The position numbers were made by a program, and so were the translations under genes. Shown here in pieces: positions 43,879 to 53,300 of a stretch of DNA of 64,000 nucleotides (its first letter is position 1; the number at the start of each line of letters is the position of its first letter). The DNA lies in assembly GCF_001305595.1 (NCBI RefSeq), contig NZ_CP012401.1, forward strand, positions 248,001 to 312,000. Reading direction: 5' to 3'. The notes beneath the pieces are model-generated. The model saw only the letters and a program-made list of their open reading frames with translations, was not told the origin of the DNA and did not search any database. This stretch comes from Azospirillum thiophilum (GTDB lineage: Bacteria; Pseudomonadota; Alphaproteobacteria; Azospirillales; Azospirillaceae).

Positions 43879-45381
43879 CTATTCCTTGAATGCCACCTCG
43901 CGCTGGCGGCGGAAGGCCGGCAGCAGGATCAGGGCGAGCAGCCCGGCGGCGACCGCCATCAGCCCGGCGCTGATCGGACGGGTGACGAAGACGCTCAGAT
44001 CGCCCTGCGACAGCAGCATGGCCCGGCTCAGATTCTCCTCCAGCAGCGGGCCGAGGACGAAGCCGAGCAGCAGCGGCGCCGGCTCGCAGTCCAGCTTCTT
44101 CAGGACATAGCCGAACACGCCGAATCCGGCCATCAGCACCACGTCGAACACGTCGTTCTTCAGGCTGTAGGTGCCGATGCAGCAGAAGACCAGGATCGCC
44201 GGGAACAGATAGGCGTAGGGCACGCGCAGCAGCCGCACCCACAAGCCGATCAGCGGGAGGTTCAGAACCACCAGCATGACATTGCCGACCAGCATGCTGG
44301 CGATCATGCCCCAGAACAGGTCCGGCTGCTTGGTCATGATCTGCGGCCCCGGCGTGATGCCGTGGATCATCATGGCACCCACCATCAGCGCCATCACCGC
44401 GTTCGACGGGATGCCGAGGCTGAGCATGGGGATGAAGCTGGCCTGGGCGCCGGCATTGTTCGCCGCCTCCGGCCCGGCCACGCCCTGGATGGCTCCCTTG
44501 CCGAAGGCCGAGGGATCGCGCGCCATCTTCTTTTCCAGCGCGTAGGAGGAAAAGGCGCTGAGCGTGGCGCCGCCGCCCGGCAGGATGCCGAGGAAGGCGC
44601 CCAGCGCGGTGCCGCGCACCGCGGCCGGCCATGCCTCCTTGAAATCCTGCAAGGACGGCCACAGCCGGTGGATCGGCGAGGGCTCGATCCCGCGGCCTTC
44701 GGTCTCCTCCAGATTGATGATGATGTCGGCCAGTCCGAACAGCCCCATCGCCAGTGGCACGAAATCGAGCCCGTCATAGAGCTGCGGAATATCGAAGGTG
44801 AAGCGCATCTGGCCGGAATTGACGTCGGTCCCGACCATCGACAGCAGCAATCCGAGCAGGATCATCGCCACCGCCTTGACCACCGACCCATGGGCGAGGA
44901 TCACCGCGCCGATCAGCCCGACCAGCATCAGCGCCACATATTCCGACGGGCCGAAGGCCAGCGCCACCCCGGCCAGCGGTGGGCCGGCCACCGCGATGAC
45001 CAGCGTGGTGACGATGCCCGCGAACAGCGAGGCCAGCGCCGCGGTGGCCAGCGCCACGCCGCCGCGGCCTTGGCGGGCCATGGCGTTGCCGTCCAGGCAG
45101 GTCATGACGGAAGAGGACTCGCCCGGCAGCTTCACCAGGATCGCCGTGGTCGACCCGCCATATTGGGCACCGTAGAAGATGCCCGCCAGCATGATCAGCG
45201 CACCGACCGGCGGCAGGTAGAAGGTGATCGGCAGCAGAAGCGCCACCGTCGCCGTCGGCCCCAGCCCCGGCAGCACACCGATCAACGTGCCGATCAGGAC
45301 GCCCAGAAAGCAGTAGACGAGGTTCATCGGCTCGAGCGAGACGCCCAGCCCGAGCCAGAGATTGGCGAAGATGTCGATCAT
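43879..45381 (-). CDS. tctA: TctA large permease subunit of tripartite tricarboxylate transporter
   Basis: Large membrane subunit of a TTT-family secondary transporter for citrate-like carboxylates, 500 aa, about twelve helices. Family hallmarks: GVLPGLGPTATVALLLPITF, FYGAQYGGSTTAILVKLPGE and GILPGGGATLSAF, with ASFIPMLSLGIPSNAVMALM further on. Its ATG overlaps the tctB stop (ATGA). The expected binding protein TctC is not intact here; see the remnant at 46182-46727. Confidence 0.95.
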   Translation of the reverse strand: MIDIFANLWLGLGVSLEPMNLVYCFLGVLIGTLIGVLPGLGPTATVALLLPITFYLPPVGALIMLAGIFYGAQYGGSTTAILVKLPGESSSVMTCLDGNAMARQGRGGVALATAALASLFAGIVTTLVIAVAGPPLAGVALAFGPSEYVALMLVGLIGAVILAHGSVVKAVAMILLGLLLSMVGTDVNSGQMRFTFDIPQLYDGLDFVPLAMGLFGLADIIINLEETEGRGIEPSPIHRLWPSLQDFKEAWPAAVRGTALGAFLGILPGGGATLSAFSSYALEKKMARDPSAFGKGAIQGVAGPEAANNAGAQASFIPMLSLGIPSNAVMALMVGAMMIHGITPGPQIMTKQPDLFWGMIASMLVGNVMLVVLNLPLIGLWVRLLRVPYAYLFPAILVFCCIGTYSLKNDVFDVVLMAGFGVFGYVLKKLDCEPAPLLLGFVLGPLLEENLSRAMLLSQGDLSVFVTRPISAGLMAVAAGLLALILLPAFRRQREVAFKE

Positions 45382-45854
45382 GGCCAGATCTGGAGCGGCA
45401 AGCCCAGTCCCCAGGAGAAGATGGCGATGCAACCGGTCGCCAGCGTGGCCCACAGGGCCGTGAAGGGACCGGGGCGCAGCGGCCGGCCGGCCAGCCCGCC
45501 GATGCCGATCAGCGCCAGGATGGCGAGCACCAGCCCGAGCCTGTCGAGCAGCGCCGCGAAAGCGACCACGGCCCCGGTGATGGCGACGGACGGGCGCCAT
45601 GCCCAACCCAGCGTCGCCGGCCCGTCGGCGGTCAGCCCGCGCAGCAGCGTCACCAGCCCCATCGCCAGCAGGAAGCCGCAGATCAGCCGCGGGAAGAAGC
45701 CGGCCTGCATCATGGCGAGGGATCCGGCCTGCCATTCGCGGGCCAGCCACAGCCCGCAAAGCGCGATGGCGCTCAGCAGCAGACCGGCCGCGAGATCCCG
45801 GGGCGATCTCAACCGGGACGCGGCCGGCCGGGACGATCTCAGGGTATGTGTCAT
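45378..45854 (-). CDS. tctB: TctB small membrane subunit of tripartite tricarboxylate transporter
   Basis: Small membrane subunit of the TTT transporter, 158 aa with four hydrophobic segments (about 20-40, 53-72, 86-118, 132-155). Pairs with TctA, to which it is translationally coupled by a 4-bp overlap. First gene of the tctBA pair. The divergent gap 45855-46181 (327 bp) should hold its promoter; no clear boxes were found and no other gene. Confidence 0.9.
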   Translation of the reverse strand: MTHTLRSSRPAASRLRSPRDLAAGLLLSAIALCGLWLAREWQAGSLAMMQAGFFPRLICGFLLAMGLVTLLRGLTADGPATLGWAWRPSVAITGAVVAFAALLDRLGLVLAILALIGIGGLAGRPLRPGPFTALWATLATGCIAIFSWGLGLPLQIWP

Positions 45855-46181
45855 TGGATGGGTCTATCCGCTCTCTCTCGCACGCGACGGCGCGACAACC
45901 GGGTGCCACGCTCCCGGCATCGGGGGATGGAGACGGAAACGGGCCGTCATCGGACAACCGGCATATCCATATCCGCCAGTTGTATTATCGCCCAGCATTG
46001 TATCGCAGTCGAGCGCGATTTGGCGACATTGCGACGCATAGGCTGTCTTGTTCTTGAAAACAGCCCTCTTTGGCGCGGTTCTTGCCTTATATTGCCCTAA
46101 AACCCGTTATTCATTCTGATTTATACACGCTTCGCGTACCGGGCGTGTGGGCAAGGGCAACACCGGCACCGGAATGATCGG

Positions 46182-46727
46182 ATGGAAACGATGACAGCAG
46201 CGACCTCTTTCCCGTGCATGGCCGGGGATCTGCTGCTGAACGTCGTCGACGATCCCGGGGTGATGACGGTCCATGCCGACAGCGCGTTCAGGAGCGTCGC
46301 GGACGTCCTGCGCGCTGTCAGGGAGAAACCGCGCTCGCCGACCGTCGGCCCCACCGGCATCGGGTCGGACGACCATCTGGCCATGCTTCTGCTGAAGCGG
46401 CAGGCCGGCGTGAAGCTGACGCCTGCGCCCTTCTCCGGCAGCGCCGAGAATTACCGCGCGATGATCGGCTGCCGTATCCGGATCTGCGACCGGAATCCGG
46501 GCGAGGGATCGCGCGGTGCGGCCGGCGTCGATCCGGTGCGGATGCTCGGGGTGATGAGTCGCACGCGCTGGGAGATGGCACCGGACCTGCCCGCCTTCCG
46601 CAAACAGGGCTATGCCATCGATATGGTGCCGCTGCGCATCGTCGGCCCGGAGGCCTTCGCCGCCGAACTGATGCAGTTCGGCGGCGAGTTCCGCACCCCG
46701 TGGGCAGACATGCCGTGGAAGAACTAA
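46182..46727 (+). pseudogene. Remnant of a TctC/Bug-type solute-binding protein gene
   Basis: Open frame of 181 codons with family-like blocks DDPGVMTVHADSAFRSVADV, GPTGIGSDDHLAMLLLKRQA, PFSGSAENYRAMIG and RMLGVMSRTRWEMAPDLPAF, all from the middle and second half of a Bug protein (normally about 320 aa). The signal peptide and the first 90 or so residues are absent. Near the end, MVPLRIVGPE jumps directly to FAAELMQFGGEFR, as if about 45 residues were deleted. It faces away from tctBA. Most likely non-functional, the broken receptor gene of that transporter. Confidence 0.75.
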
Positions 46728-46751
46728 CCGATATCGAATCGACCTAACTAT

Positions 46752-47468
46752 TCAGCCATTCATTCCGGATTCATAACGGATTTGGTCGATCATTCCGGCT
46801 TCGGAAAAGCCCTTCAACCGCAACAGGCAGCTGTCGCAGGTGCCGCAGGACTGCCCGTCGGGCGTCGGGTCGTAGCAGGAGTGGGTGAGGCTGTAATCCA
46901 CGCCCAGTTCCTGCCCGCGGCGGATGATGCCGGCCTTGTCCAGGGTCATCAGCGGCGCATGGATGCGGAACCGGCTGGTCCCCTCCACCCCGGCCTTGGT
47001 GGCGAGGTTGGCCAGCGTTTCGAAGGCGGCGATATATTCTGGCCGGCAATCGGGATAGCCGGAATAATCCAGCGCGTTCACGCCGATGAACAGGTCCGAC
47101 GCCCCCAGCGTCTCGGCCCAGGCCAGCGCGAAGGACAGGAAGACGGTGTTGCGCGCCGGAACGTAGGTGACGGGGATCCCATCCCCCAGTTCGGCGGCGC
47201 TGCCGTGCTTCGGCACGGCGATGGCGTCGGTCAGCGCCGAGCCGCCGAAGGCGCGCAGGTCGATGTCGGCAACCACATGCCGCTCCACCCCCATCGCCGC
47301 GACGACGCGCCGCGCCGCCTCCAGCTCCACCGCATGGCGCTGGCCGTAGCGGAAGCTCAGGGCATTGACCCGATAGCCCTCGGCCTTGGCGATGGCGAGC
47401 ACCGTCGTCGAATCGAGCCCGCCGCTGACCAGCACCACGGCGTCCTTCTGTCCGTCCCGTTCCACCAT
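46752..47468 (-). CDS. queC: QueC 7-cyano-7-deazaguanine synthase
   Basis: Converts 7-carboxy-7-deazaguanine to preQ0 with ATP and ammonia for queuosine tRNA modification. The 238-aa protein has the PP-loop [15 protein letters not shown], the [17 protein letters not shown] block and a C-terminal zinc site with four cysteines (one in THSCYD, then [11 protein letters not shown]). ATG 47468. No other que genes are close. Confidence 0.96.
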   Translation of the reverse strand: MVERDGQKDAVVLVSGGLDSTTVLAIAKAEGYRVNALSFRYGQRHAVELEAARRVVAAMGVERHVVADIDLRAFGGSALTDAIAVPKHGSAAELGDGIPVTYVPARNTVFLSFALAWAETLGASDLFIGVNALDYSGYPDCRPEYIAAFETLANLATKAGVEGTSRFRIHAPLMTLDKAGIIRRGQELGVDYSLTHSCYDPTPDGQSCGTCDSCLLRLKGFSEAGMIDQIRYESGMNG

Positions 47469-47559
47469 CGCACACCTGCCATTGCCACGCCGCCGGCCCC
47501 GGCCGGGGCCTCCGCAGCCAGCTTCTGGCACATCCGGGCGCCTGGTGCCAGTCGGCGGA

Positions 47560-49488
47560 TCACGGCATCGACGCAAGCAACTCCTCGATGGTCATGATCC
47601 GCCAGGGCGGCAGTCGGATGGTCGCGGTGCAGCCCTGCCCCGGAGCACTGTCCAGCGTCAGGCTGCCGCCATGCACCTCCACCAGCCGCAGGGCGAGCGG
47701 CAAGCCCAGTCCTATGCCTTCATAGCGGCGGTTGGCGGCCTGATCGATCTGGGCGAAAGGGGTCAGGGCGGTCGCGATGTCCTCCGGGTTCATGCCGATG
47801 CCGCGGTCGCGCACCGCCAGTTCGATCCAGCCGTCGGCGGCCGGCATCACCGACAGGGTGACGGTGCCCTGCGGATGGCTGAACTTGACGGCGTTGGACA
47901 GCAGATTTTCCAGCACCTGGCGCAGACGCCGCTCGTCGCCGCGCAGCGGCGGCAGGTCGCCGTCGGTGACCAGCTCGACCGTCACCGTCTGGCGGGTCGC
48001 CTGGAATCCGAGTTGCGCCACCGTTTGGGCGGCGAGCGCCGGCAGGTCGACCGCTCCCTCGACCAGCGACAGCCCACCGGCCTCGACGCGGGCCATGTCC
48101 AGGATATCGTCGATCATGGCCAGCAGCCGCTCGCCGGCATGGCGGATGGCGGCGACACCGTCGCGCAGCCGCTCCTGCCCGCCGGGTTCGCCGATCCGCA
48201 TGTCCAGCAGCTGGGAAAAGCCGATCACCGCGTTCAGCGGGGTGCGCAGTTCATGGCTCATGGTGGCGAGGAAGGCCGATTTGGCATGGTCGGCCGCCTC
48301 CGCCGCCTCCTTGGCCGCCAGGAGGTCGGCCTCGGCCCGGCGGCGGGCGGTGACGTCGCGGACGATGGCGGTATGGAGCCGCCGCCCCTCCACCTCGCTG
48401 GCGCTCACCGACAGCTCCACCGGGAACCGGGTGCCGTCGGCGCGCTCCGCCTCGGCGCCGCGGTCGCGGGCGACCAGGGCGGTGGTCTGGCCGGTCGCGA
48501 ACTCCAACCGGACACCACCCTCTTCGCGCAGGGTCTCCGCCGGCAGCAAGCGGTCGAGCGGGCGCCACAGCAACTCCGCCGCCGACACCCCGAACATCGC
48601 TTCCGCCGCACGGTTGAAGCCGACCAGAACCCCCGCCTCGTCGATGGTGAGGACCGCATCGGCGGCGGTGTCCAGGATCGCCTTGTTCAGCGCCTCCGAA
48701 TGCCTCAGGGCATTGGCGGTGTGGACATATTCGCTGACGTCGGTGACGGTGGCGATGCTGCCGCCATCCTCCAGCGCGATGCGCTGGCACATCACCCGCC
48801 GGGCGATCCCAGTGCCTCCCGCCAGCTGGGGATCGTGGAAGCGGAAGTCGGTCGGCAGGGGATCGCCGCCCGCACCGAGCCGCCAGTCCGCCTCGACCCG
48901 CGGCCGGTCCTCGGGGTGGACGGCGTCGAGCCAGCCGTCGCCGAGCAGGCGGTCCGGCTCCAGCCCGGTGATGGCGCCGACGCGGGCGTTGGCGAACTGC
49001 ACCTGCCCCGCAGCGTCGGTCTGCAGAATGCCGACCGGCACCGAGTCGGCCAGCTTGCGATAGCGCGCCTCGCTGGCGCGCAGCCGCTCCGACAGGGCGA
49101 TCTGGCCGCTGACGTCGCGGATGTTCAGCACCAGCCCGCCAATGTCCGGGTCGGCCAGCTCGTTGCGCGCGGTCGCCTCCAGCCAGCGCCAGCCGCCGTC
49201 CTCGCCATCGTCGCTGCCGCCGCCGTCATAGCGGAAGCGGAACACGGCACGGCCGCTGCTCCCCGCCGGGGCCGCGGCACGCGCCCGGAGCCTGCACCGG
49301 ACCTCTTCCAGATCGTCGGGGTGGATATGGCGGTCGAGCGGCGCGCCGACCAGCGCCCGGGCCGGGCCGCCCAGGATCTCCGCTCCCGTCTCGCCGACAT
49401 GGAGCACGCGACCGTCGGGCGCCAGCACCGCGGCCACCTCGCGGACATCGCGGAACAGCGCGTCGGCCAGTCTTTCATTGACCTGCAA
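47560..49488 (-). CDS. Triple-PAS sensor histidine kinase
   Basis: Cytoplasmic sensor kinase of 642 aa. Three PAS-like domains (about 10-130, 145-265 and 275-390), the third with [20 protein letters not shown]; short coiled link; HisKA with H412 in [15 protein letters not shown]; HATPase with N-box [13 protein letters not shown] and DRGIGM. There is no receiver domain and no adjacent regulator, so the partner is elsewhere; PAS inputs suggest redox, light or ligand sensing. ATG 49488. Single-gene unit. Confidence 0.92.
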   Translation of the reverse strand: MQVNERLADALFRDVREVAAVLAPDGRVLHVGETGAEILGGPARALVGAPLDRHIHPDDLEEVRCRLRARAAAPAGSSGRAVFRFRYDGGGSDDGEDGGWRWLEATARNELADPDIGGLVLNIRDVSGQIALSERLRASEARYRKLADSVPVGILQTDAAGQVQFANARVGAITGLEPDRLLGDGWLDAVHPEDRPRVEADWRLGAGGDPLPTDFRFHDPQLAGGTGIARRVMCQRIALEDGGSIATVTDVSEYVHTANALRHSEALNKAILDTAADAVLTIDEAGVLVGFNRAAEAMFGVSAAELLWRPLDRLLPAETLREEGGVRLEFATGQTTALVARDRGAEAERADGTRFPVELSVSASEVEGRRLHTAIVRDVTARRRAEADLLAAKEAAEAADHAKSAFLATMSHELRTPLNAVIGFSQLLDMRIGEPGGQERLRDGVAAIRHAGERLLAMIDDILDMARVEAGGLSLVEGAVDLPALAAQTVAQLGFQATRQTVTVELVTDGDLPPLRGDERRLRQVLENLLSNAVKFSHPQGTVTLSVMPAADGWIELAVRDRGIGMNPEDIATALTPFAQIDQAANRRYEGIGLGLPLALRLVEVHGGSLTLDSAPGQGCTATIRLPPWRIMTIEELLASMP

Positions 49489-49647
49489 GACAGCCCCCGG
49501 ACCGGCAACGGATGATCGGGCCGATCCGGCCGTTCACCCGCGATGCCGCGGCCGACCCCGTCCCGCCATCCAGCATAGCCAGGGAAAGATTAAGGTTTTA
49601 TGGCGGCGACGCCCCGGCTCTTCCCCATGGCCTCCGCAAACGCCCCG

Positions 49648-50463
49648 TCAGCCCCGCCGCAGGGACAGGAACGAGGTCAGGGCATCCAGAACGGCGTCGG
49701 GCGCTTCGGTCATCACCATATGACCGGTCTGCGGCAGAATGACGACCTGCGCGGACGTGACGCGCGCCGCCAGCGACCGCCCGGCCTTCGCGGGTGTCAT
49801 CTTGTCGAGCGCGCCCAGCAGGAACAGCGCCGGACAGGCCACCATCGCGGCGGCGTCGGCGCCCTGCCCATAGTCGTTGCAGGCGTCCAGATCGACACCC
49901 AGCACGCCGGGGCGGACAGATGCCATCAGCCGCCGGCCGCCGGGGATCAGCGCCAGCCCCGGAGTCGGGCAGCCGCCGCCCTGGCTGCCGCCATGGCCGC
50001 GCGGCCCATGGCCCCAGCCGATCACCATCTCGATGGCGGACGGGTCGCCGGCATGCGCGGCGGCCAGCAGGTCGGGATGGACCGGCATCCGTTCCGCCAC
50101 GCCGAGCAGCGCGACCGCCTCCACCCGCGCGCCATGGCGTGCGGCGGCGTCGAGCGCGACCAGCGCCCCCATGGAGTGACCGGCCAGCGCCGCACGTTCC
50201 AGCCCGGCGGCGTCCAGCAGGGCGACCACCCAATCGGCGATCCCGGCGATGCTGCCCAGCGGCTCGCCGCCGGAGCGGCCATGGCCGGGCAGATCGACCG
50301 CCAGGACCGAACGGCCATGATGGGAAAGGTAGCGGCTCTGCAGGCTCCAGACGCTGTGATCCATGCCGGCGCCGTGGATCAGGACGATGGCGGGACGTGC
50401 CGGGTCGATGTCCCGGCCGCCGGTGTGGACGAAGACGGGGAAGCCATTGACGGTCAACTGCAT
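49648..50463 (-). CDS. Alpha/beta hydrolase
   Basis: Alpha/beta hydrolase of 271 aa. Oxyanion block LIHGAGMDHSVW, nucleophile elbow GHSMGALVALD, aspartate in LGALDKMTPAKAG and histidine in PQTGHMVMTEAP, so the triad is complete. Substrate unknown. A glycine-rich insertion (GHGPRGHGGSQGGG) is unusual. The gene follows metY by 10 bp and is likely co-transcribed; homoserine-ester hydrolysis would be one context-based guess. Confidence 0.87.
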   Translation of the reverse strand: MQLTVNGFPVFVHTGGRDIDPARPAIVLIHGAGMDHSVWSLQSRYLSHHGRSVLAVDLPGHGRSGGEPLGSIAGIADWVVALLDAAGLERAALAGHSMGALVALDAAARHGARVEAVALLGVAERMPVHPDLLAAAHAGDPSAIEMVIGWGHGPRGHGGSQGGGCPTPGLALIPGGRRLMASVRPGVLGVDLDACNDYGQGADAAAMVACPALFLLGALDKMTPAKAGRSLAARVTSAQVVILPQTGHMVMTEAPDAVLDALTSFLSLRRG

Positions 50464-50473
50464 GGCGCGGCCC

Positions 50474-51835
50474 TCAGCCCTTGGTGGCGGCGCGCAGCGC
50501 CTGCTTCAGATCGTCGATCAGGTCCTCGCAATCCTCCAGCCCGATGGACAGGCGGATCATGTCCTCCCCCACCCCGGCGGCGGCGAGCGCCTCGGCATCC
50601 AGCTGGGCATGGGTGGTGCTGGCGGGATGGATGACCAGCGACTTGGCGTCGCCGACATTGGCGAGGTGCGAGAAGAGGGTCAGGGACTCGATGAAGCGGC
50701 GCCCGGCCTCGCGGCTGCCACCCTCGCCGGTGCCGCGGATACCGAAGGAGATGATCGAGCCGGCGCCCTGCGGCAGCAGCCGGGCGGCCAGCGCATGGTC
50801 GGGGTGGTCGACCAGTTCGGGATAGGACACCCAGGCGACGGCGCCGGTGCTGCCGCCCTTGCCCCCGCCATTGCCGGCGCCCGTTTCCGAATACAGCTCC
50901 CCTTCCAGGAAGCCGACGATCTTGCGGGCGTTGTGGATGTGGCCCTTCATCCGCAGCGGCAGTGTCTCCACCCCCTGCAGGATCTGGAAGGCGTTCATCG
51001 GGCTCATGCAGGCGCCGAAATCGCGCAGCCCCTCGGCGCGGGCGCGGGCGATGAACGCGGCGGGGCCGTATTCCTCGGCGAAATCGATGCCGTGATAGCC
51101 GGCATAGGGTTCGGTCAGGGTCGGAAACTTGCCCGACGCCTCCCAGTCGAAGCGGCCGCCGTCGATCACCACGCCGCCGATGGCCGTGCCATGCCCGCCC
51201 AGCCACTTGGTGCAGGAGTGCATGATCAGGTCGGCGCCATGCTCGAACGGCCGGCAGAGATAGGGGGTGGTGAAGGTCGAATCGATCAGCAGCGGGATGC
51301 CGGCCTCATGCGCGATGGCGGCCACCTTCGGGACGTCGAGCACCTCGAGCCCCGGATTGCCCAGCACCTCGCCGAAGACCAGACGGGTTTCGGGCCGGAT
51401 CGCCGCGCGGATGCCGTCGAGGTCGCGCGGATGCACGAAGCTGGTGGTGATGCCGAAGCGCGGCAGCGTATAGGCCAGCAGGTTGCGGCTGCCGCCATAG
51501 ATGGAGGAGGAGGCGACGATGTGCCCGCCCGCCCCCATCAGTGTCATGATCGCAAGCGACAGCGCCGCCTGCCCGCTGGCGGTGCAGACCGCGCCCACCC
51601 CGCCCTCCAGCGTCGCCAGCCGTTCTTCCAGCACCGCGACGGTGGGGTTGGAGATGCGCGAATAGATATGGCCCGGCCGCTCCAGGTTGAACAGTGCCGC
51701 TGCCTGATCGACGTCCGAGAAGACGTAGGAGGAGGTGAGGTGGATCGGAACCGCCCGCGCTCCCGTCGCCGGGTCGGGCTTCTGTCCCGCATGCAGGCTC
51801 TGCGTATCGAACTTCAGGAACTTGGCGCCGGCCAT
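50474..51835 (-). CDS. metY: O-acetylhomoserine aminocarboxypropyltransferase (MetY type)
   Basis: PLP enzyme that joins O-acetylhomoserine with sulfide (or methanethiol) to give homocysteine (or methionine). The 453-aa length fits. PLP lysine K210 in MHSCTKWLGGHG; SSYVFSDVDQAAALFN and TASGQAALSLAI at the N side. A Gly-rich stretch (GAGNGGGKGGS) near residue 315 looks like a local insertion. ATG 51835 with GGGAGGGAGG upstream. Sulfur assimilation links it loosely to the nif cysE system. Confidence 0.94.
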   Translation of the reverse strand: MAGAKFLKFDTQSLHAGQKPDPATGARAVPIHLTSSYVFSDVDQAAALFNLERPGHIYSRISNPTVAVLEERLATLEGGVGAVCTASGQAALSLAIMTLMGAGGHIVASSSIYGGSRNLLAYTLPRFGITTSFVHPRDLDGIRAAIRPETRLVFGEVLGNPGLEVLDVPKVAAIAHEAGIPLLIDSTFTTPYLCRPFEHGADLIMHSCTKWLGGHGTAIGGVVIDGGRFDWEASGKFPTLTEPYAGYHGIDFAEEYGPAAFIARARAEGLRDFGACMSPMNAFQILQGVETLPLRMKGHIHNARKIVGFLEGELYSETGAGNGGGKGGSTGAVAWVSYPELVDHPDHALAARLLPQGAGSIISFGIRGTGEGGSREAGRRFIESLTLFSHLANVGDAKSLVIHPASTTHAQLDAEALAAAGVGEDMIRLSIGLEDCEDLIDDLKQALRAATKG

Positions 51836-51882
51836 GCTCCTCCCTCCCGCTTGCTGGTTGTTCCCGCCCCGAGGGCGAATGA

Positions 51883-51945
51883 GGGCCGCCTGGCAAGGAG
51901 CGGCCCCCGTTCGTCGAACGCCGACTTTTGTCGGCTTTTTGCTTT
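51883..51945 (+). ncRNA. Candidate plus-strand small RNA with intrinsic terminator, opposite the metY leader
   Basis: In the 249-bp gap upstream of metY the plus strand shows three stem-loops in a row: GGGCCGC/GCGGCCC (51883-51906), CGTTCG-T-CGAACG (51908-51920) and GCCGAC-TTTT-GTCGGC followed by TTTTTGCTTT (51920-51945), a classic terminator. No plus-strand gene exists on either side, so a short antisense RNA is one explanation. No promoter was identified, and the hairpins could also act in the metY mRNA. SAM-riboswitch features were looked for and not found. Confidence 0.35.
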
Positions 51946-52084
51946 GCCAGCCCTGTTCAACCCGCGATCCAGCGGTATCGACGGTGCGGGAGCGTATGGA
52001 GCCCTGACGCGCGCGTCAAGGCGGTTCGGCCCATCCAAATGCCATCGCCCGTCAACGCCGCCCGCAAGCTGTCGCCAAGCCCCT

Positions 52085-53197
52085 TCAATACGCGATGTTC
52101 GGTCGCTGATAGACACCGTTGATGAAACGGCAGGAGGCAAGGCCGACCGGATAAAGCTCGGAAATCCGCATCCCGTACTGCCCGACCCCGGCAGGCGCCT
52201 GTACCATCGCCACCGGTCCGTTGACCGACAGAACCAAGCCGCAATGGCTGTCCATTCCAGCCGAAACGGTCCGTCGGAAACGCGCGACAGCCACACGCCG
52301 CTTTTCAATTTCCTGGTTTTCCTGTTGTTCCCGCAATTTCTGACTTTCGCGCTCGGCCTGACGCAGCTTCGCCTCCCGATCCTCGTAGAGTCTTTTCAGT
52401 GACTCATCGCCAGATAGGATAGCGTCATACTGAACACGGGCCGTTTTCAGATCATTCAAGGATCTGGCAGTGCCAATTCCCTGCTGCGCAGCGAGATAGA
52501 ACTCGGTCCAGGCACCGTTCAACGCGCCACTTTCCACGGCGGCTTCATAGAGCTTCCCGGTATCCACGACCACATCCGTGGCATGCGCAAGCACTGCGAT
52601 CGGCGCGAACAGCGTATTCGTAATCACGCTTGCCGGCGTCGCCACAGTCTGGGTGAATTCCGACGTGCAGATATTGTAATTGTCATTTCTACTGCGGGTT
52701 ATTCCCGCGAGCGTGCTCCGCGTACAATACCACTGGATCGAGCGGCCGGATTCGTCTGTCGGTCTCCCCGCGCGGCCTTTTGAACCGGAGAAATTATTTC
52801 CACGTTCACTTGCGGCCAAGTATATCGCTTTATTTCTGAAGTCGAGATAAAATCTCTCGTGACCGATTTCATCAATTATGCAGTTCTGACTTGAAACGAC
52901 GCGCCAGGGCCCTTTCCTTCCTATCAAGGATTCCTGCGAATCCTTGTACAGGCACACCGGCCTCATCCCGGATGAGCGAGCGTCGATCGGAGCGAGCGCG
53001 GCGGACGCTTTCCAGCCCGGCATCGTCGTTTCGACAATGGCGGCGCTCAAGGATTTTCCCGCCGCCTCCCCGGCTGCATCTGGCCGTTCACGATCTGGCC
53101 GTTCACGCCCCTGCTGCGATCGGGCGTCGTCCGGCCTGGTGGTGGCCTGACATCCAGCCAACATCAGCACAACCACGGAAAACAAGGCTCTGAGCAT
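52085..53197 (-). CDS. Hypothetical lipoprotein with coiled coil
   Basis: Exported 370-aa protein of no family I recognise. N-terminal lipoprotein signal with lipobox LAGC at C16. The middle (about 225-275) is helical; residues 270-320 (KRLYEDREAKLRQAERESQK) form a charged coiled coil; the C-terminal 60 residues are a compact beta-like region with a cysteine pair. The gene is clearly AT-richer than its neighbours and single, which suggests horizontal origin. ATG 53197 after AAAGAGGGGCG. Confidence 0.7.
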   Translation of the reverse strand: MLRALFSVVVLMLAGCQATTRPDDARSQQGRERPDRERPDAAGEAAGKSLSAAIVETTMPGWKASAALAPIDARSSGMRPVCLYKDSQESLIGRKGPWRVVSSQNCIIDEIGHERFYLDFRNKAIYLAASERGNNFSGSKGRAGRPTDESGRSIQWYCTRSTLAGITRSRNDNYNICTSEFTQTVATPASVITNTLFAPIAVLAHATDVVVDTGKLYEAAVESGALNGAWTEFYLAAQQGIGTARSLNDLKTARVQYDAILSGDESLKRLYEDREAKLRQAERESQKLREQQENQEIEKRRVAVARFRRTVSAGMDSHCGLVLSVNGPVAMVQAPAGVGQYGMRISELYPVGLASCRFINGVYQRPNIAY

Positions 53198-53300
53198 GGT
53201 CGCCCCTCTTTGAACAACCAGAGCCTTGTATTTCCGCAATGCGGATTTATCAACACGGGAAAACATCGCCGTTCGGACGCGGGGCGCCGCGGCGATCGAA

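Noticed and set aside
46182..46727. Intact periplasmic binding protein for tctBA
   Set aside because: Only 181 codons, no signal peptide, and an apparent internal deletion; listed as a pseudogene instead.
51836..52084. SAM-II type riboswitch upstream of metY
   Set aside because: The position is attractive for an alphaproteobacterium, but the conserved core expected of that riboswitch was not found in the minus-strand sequence.
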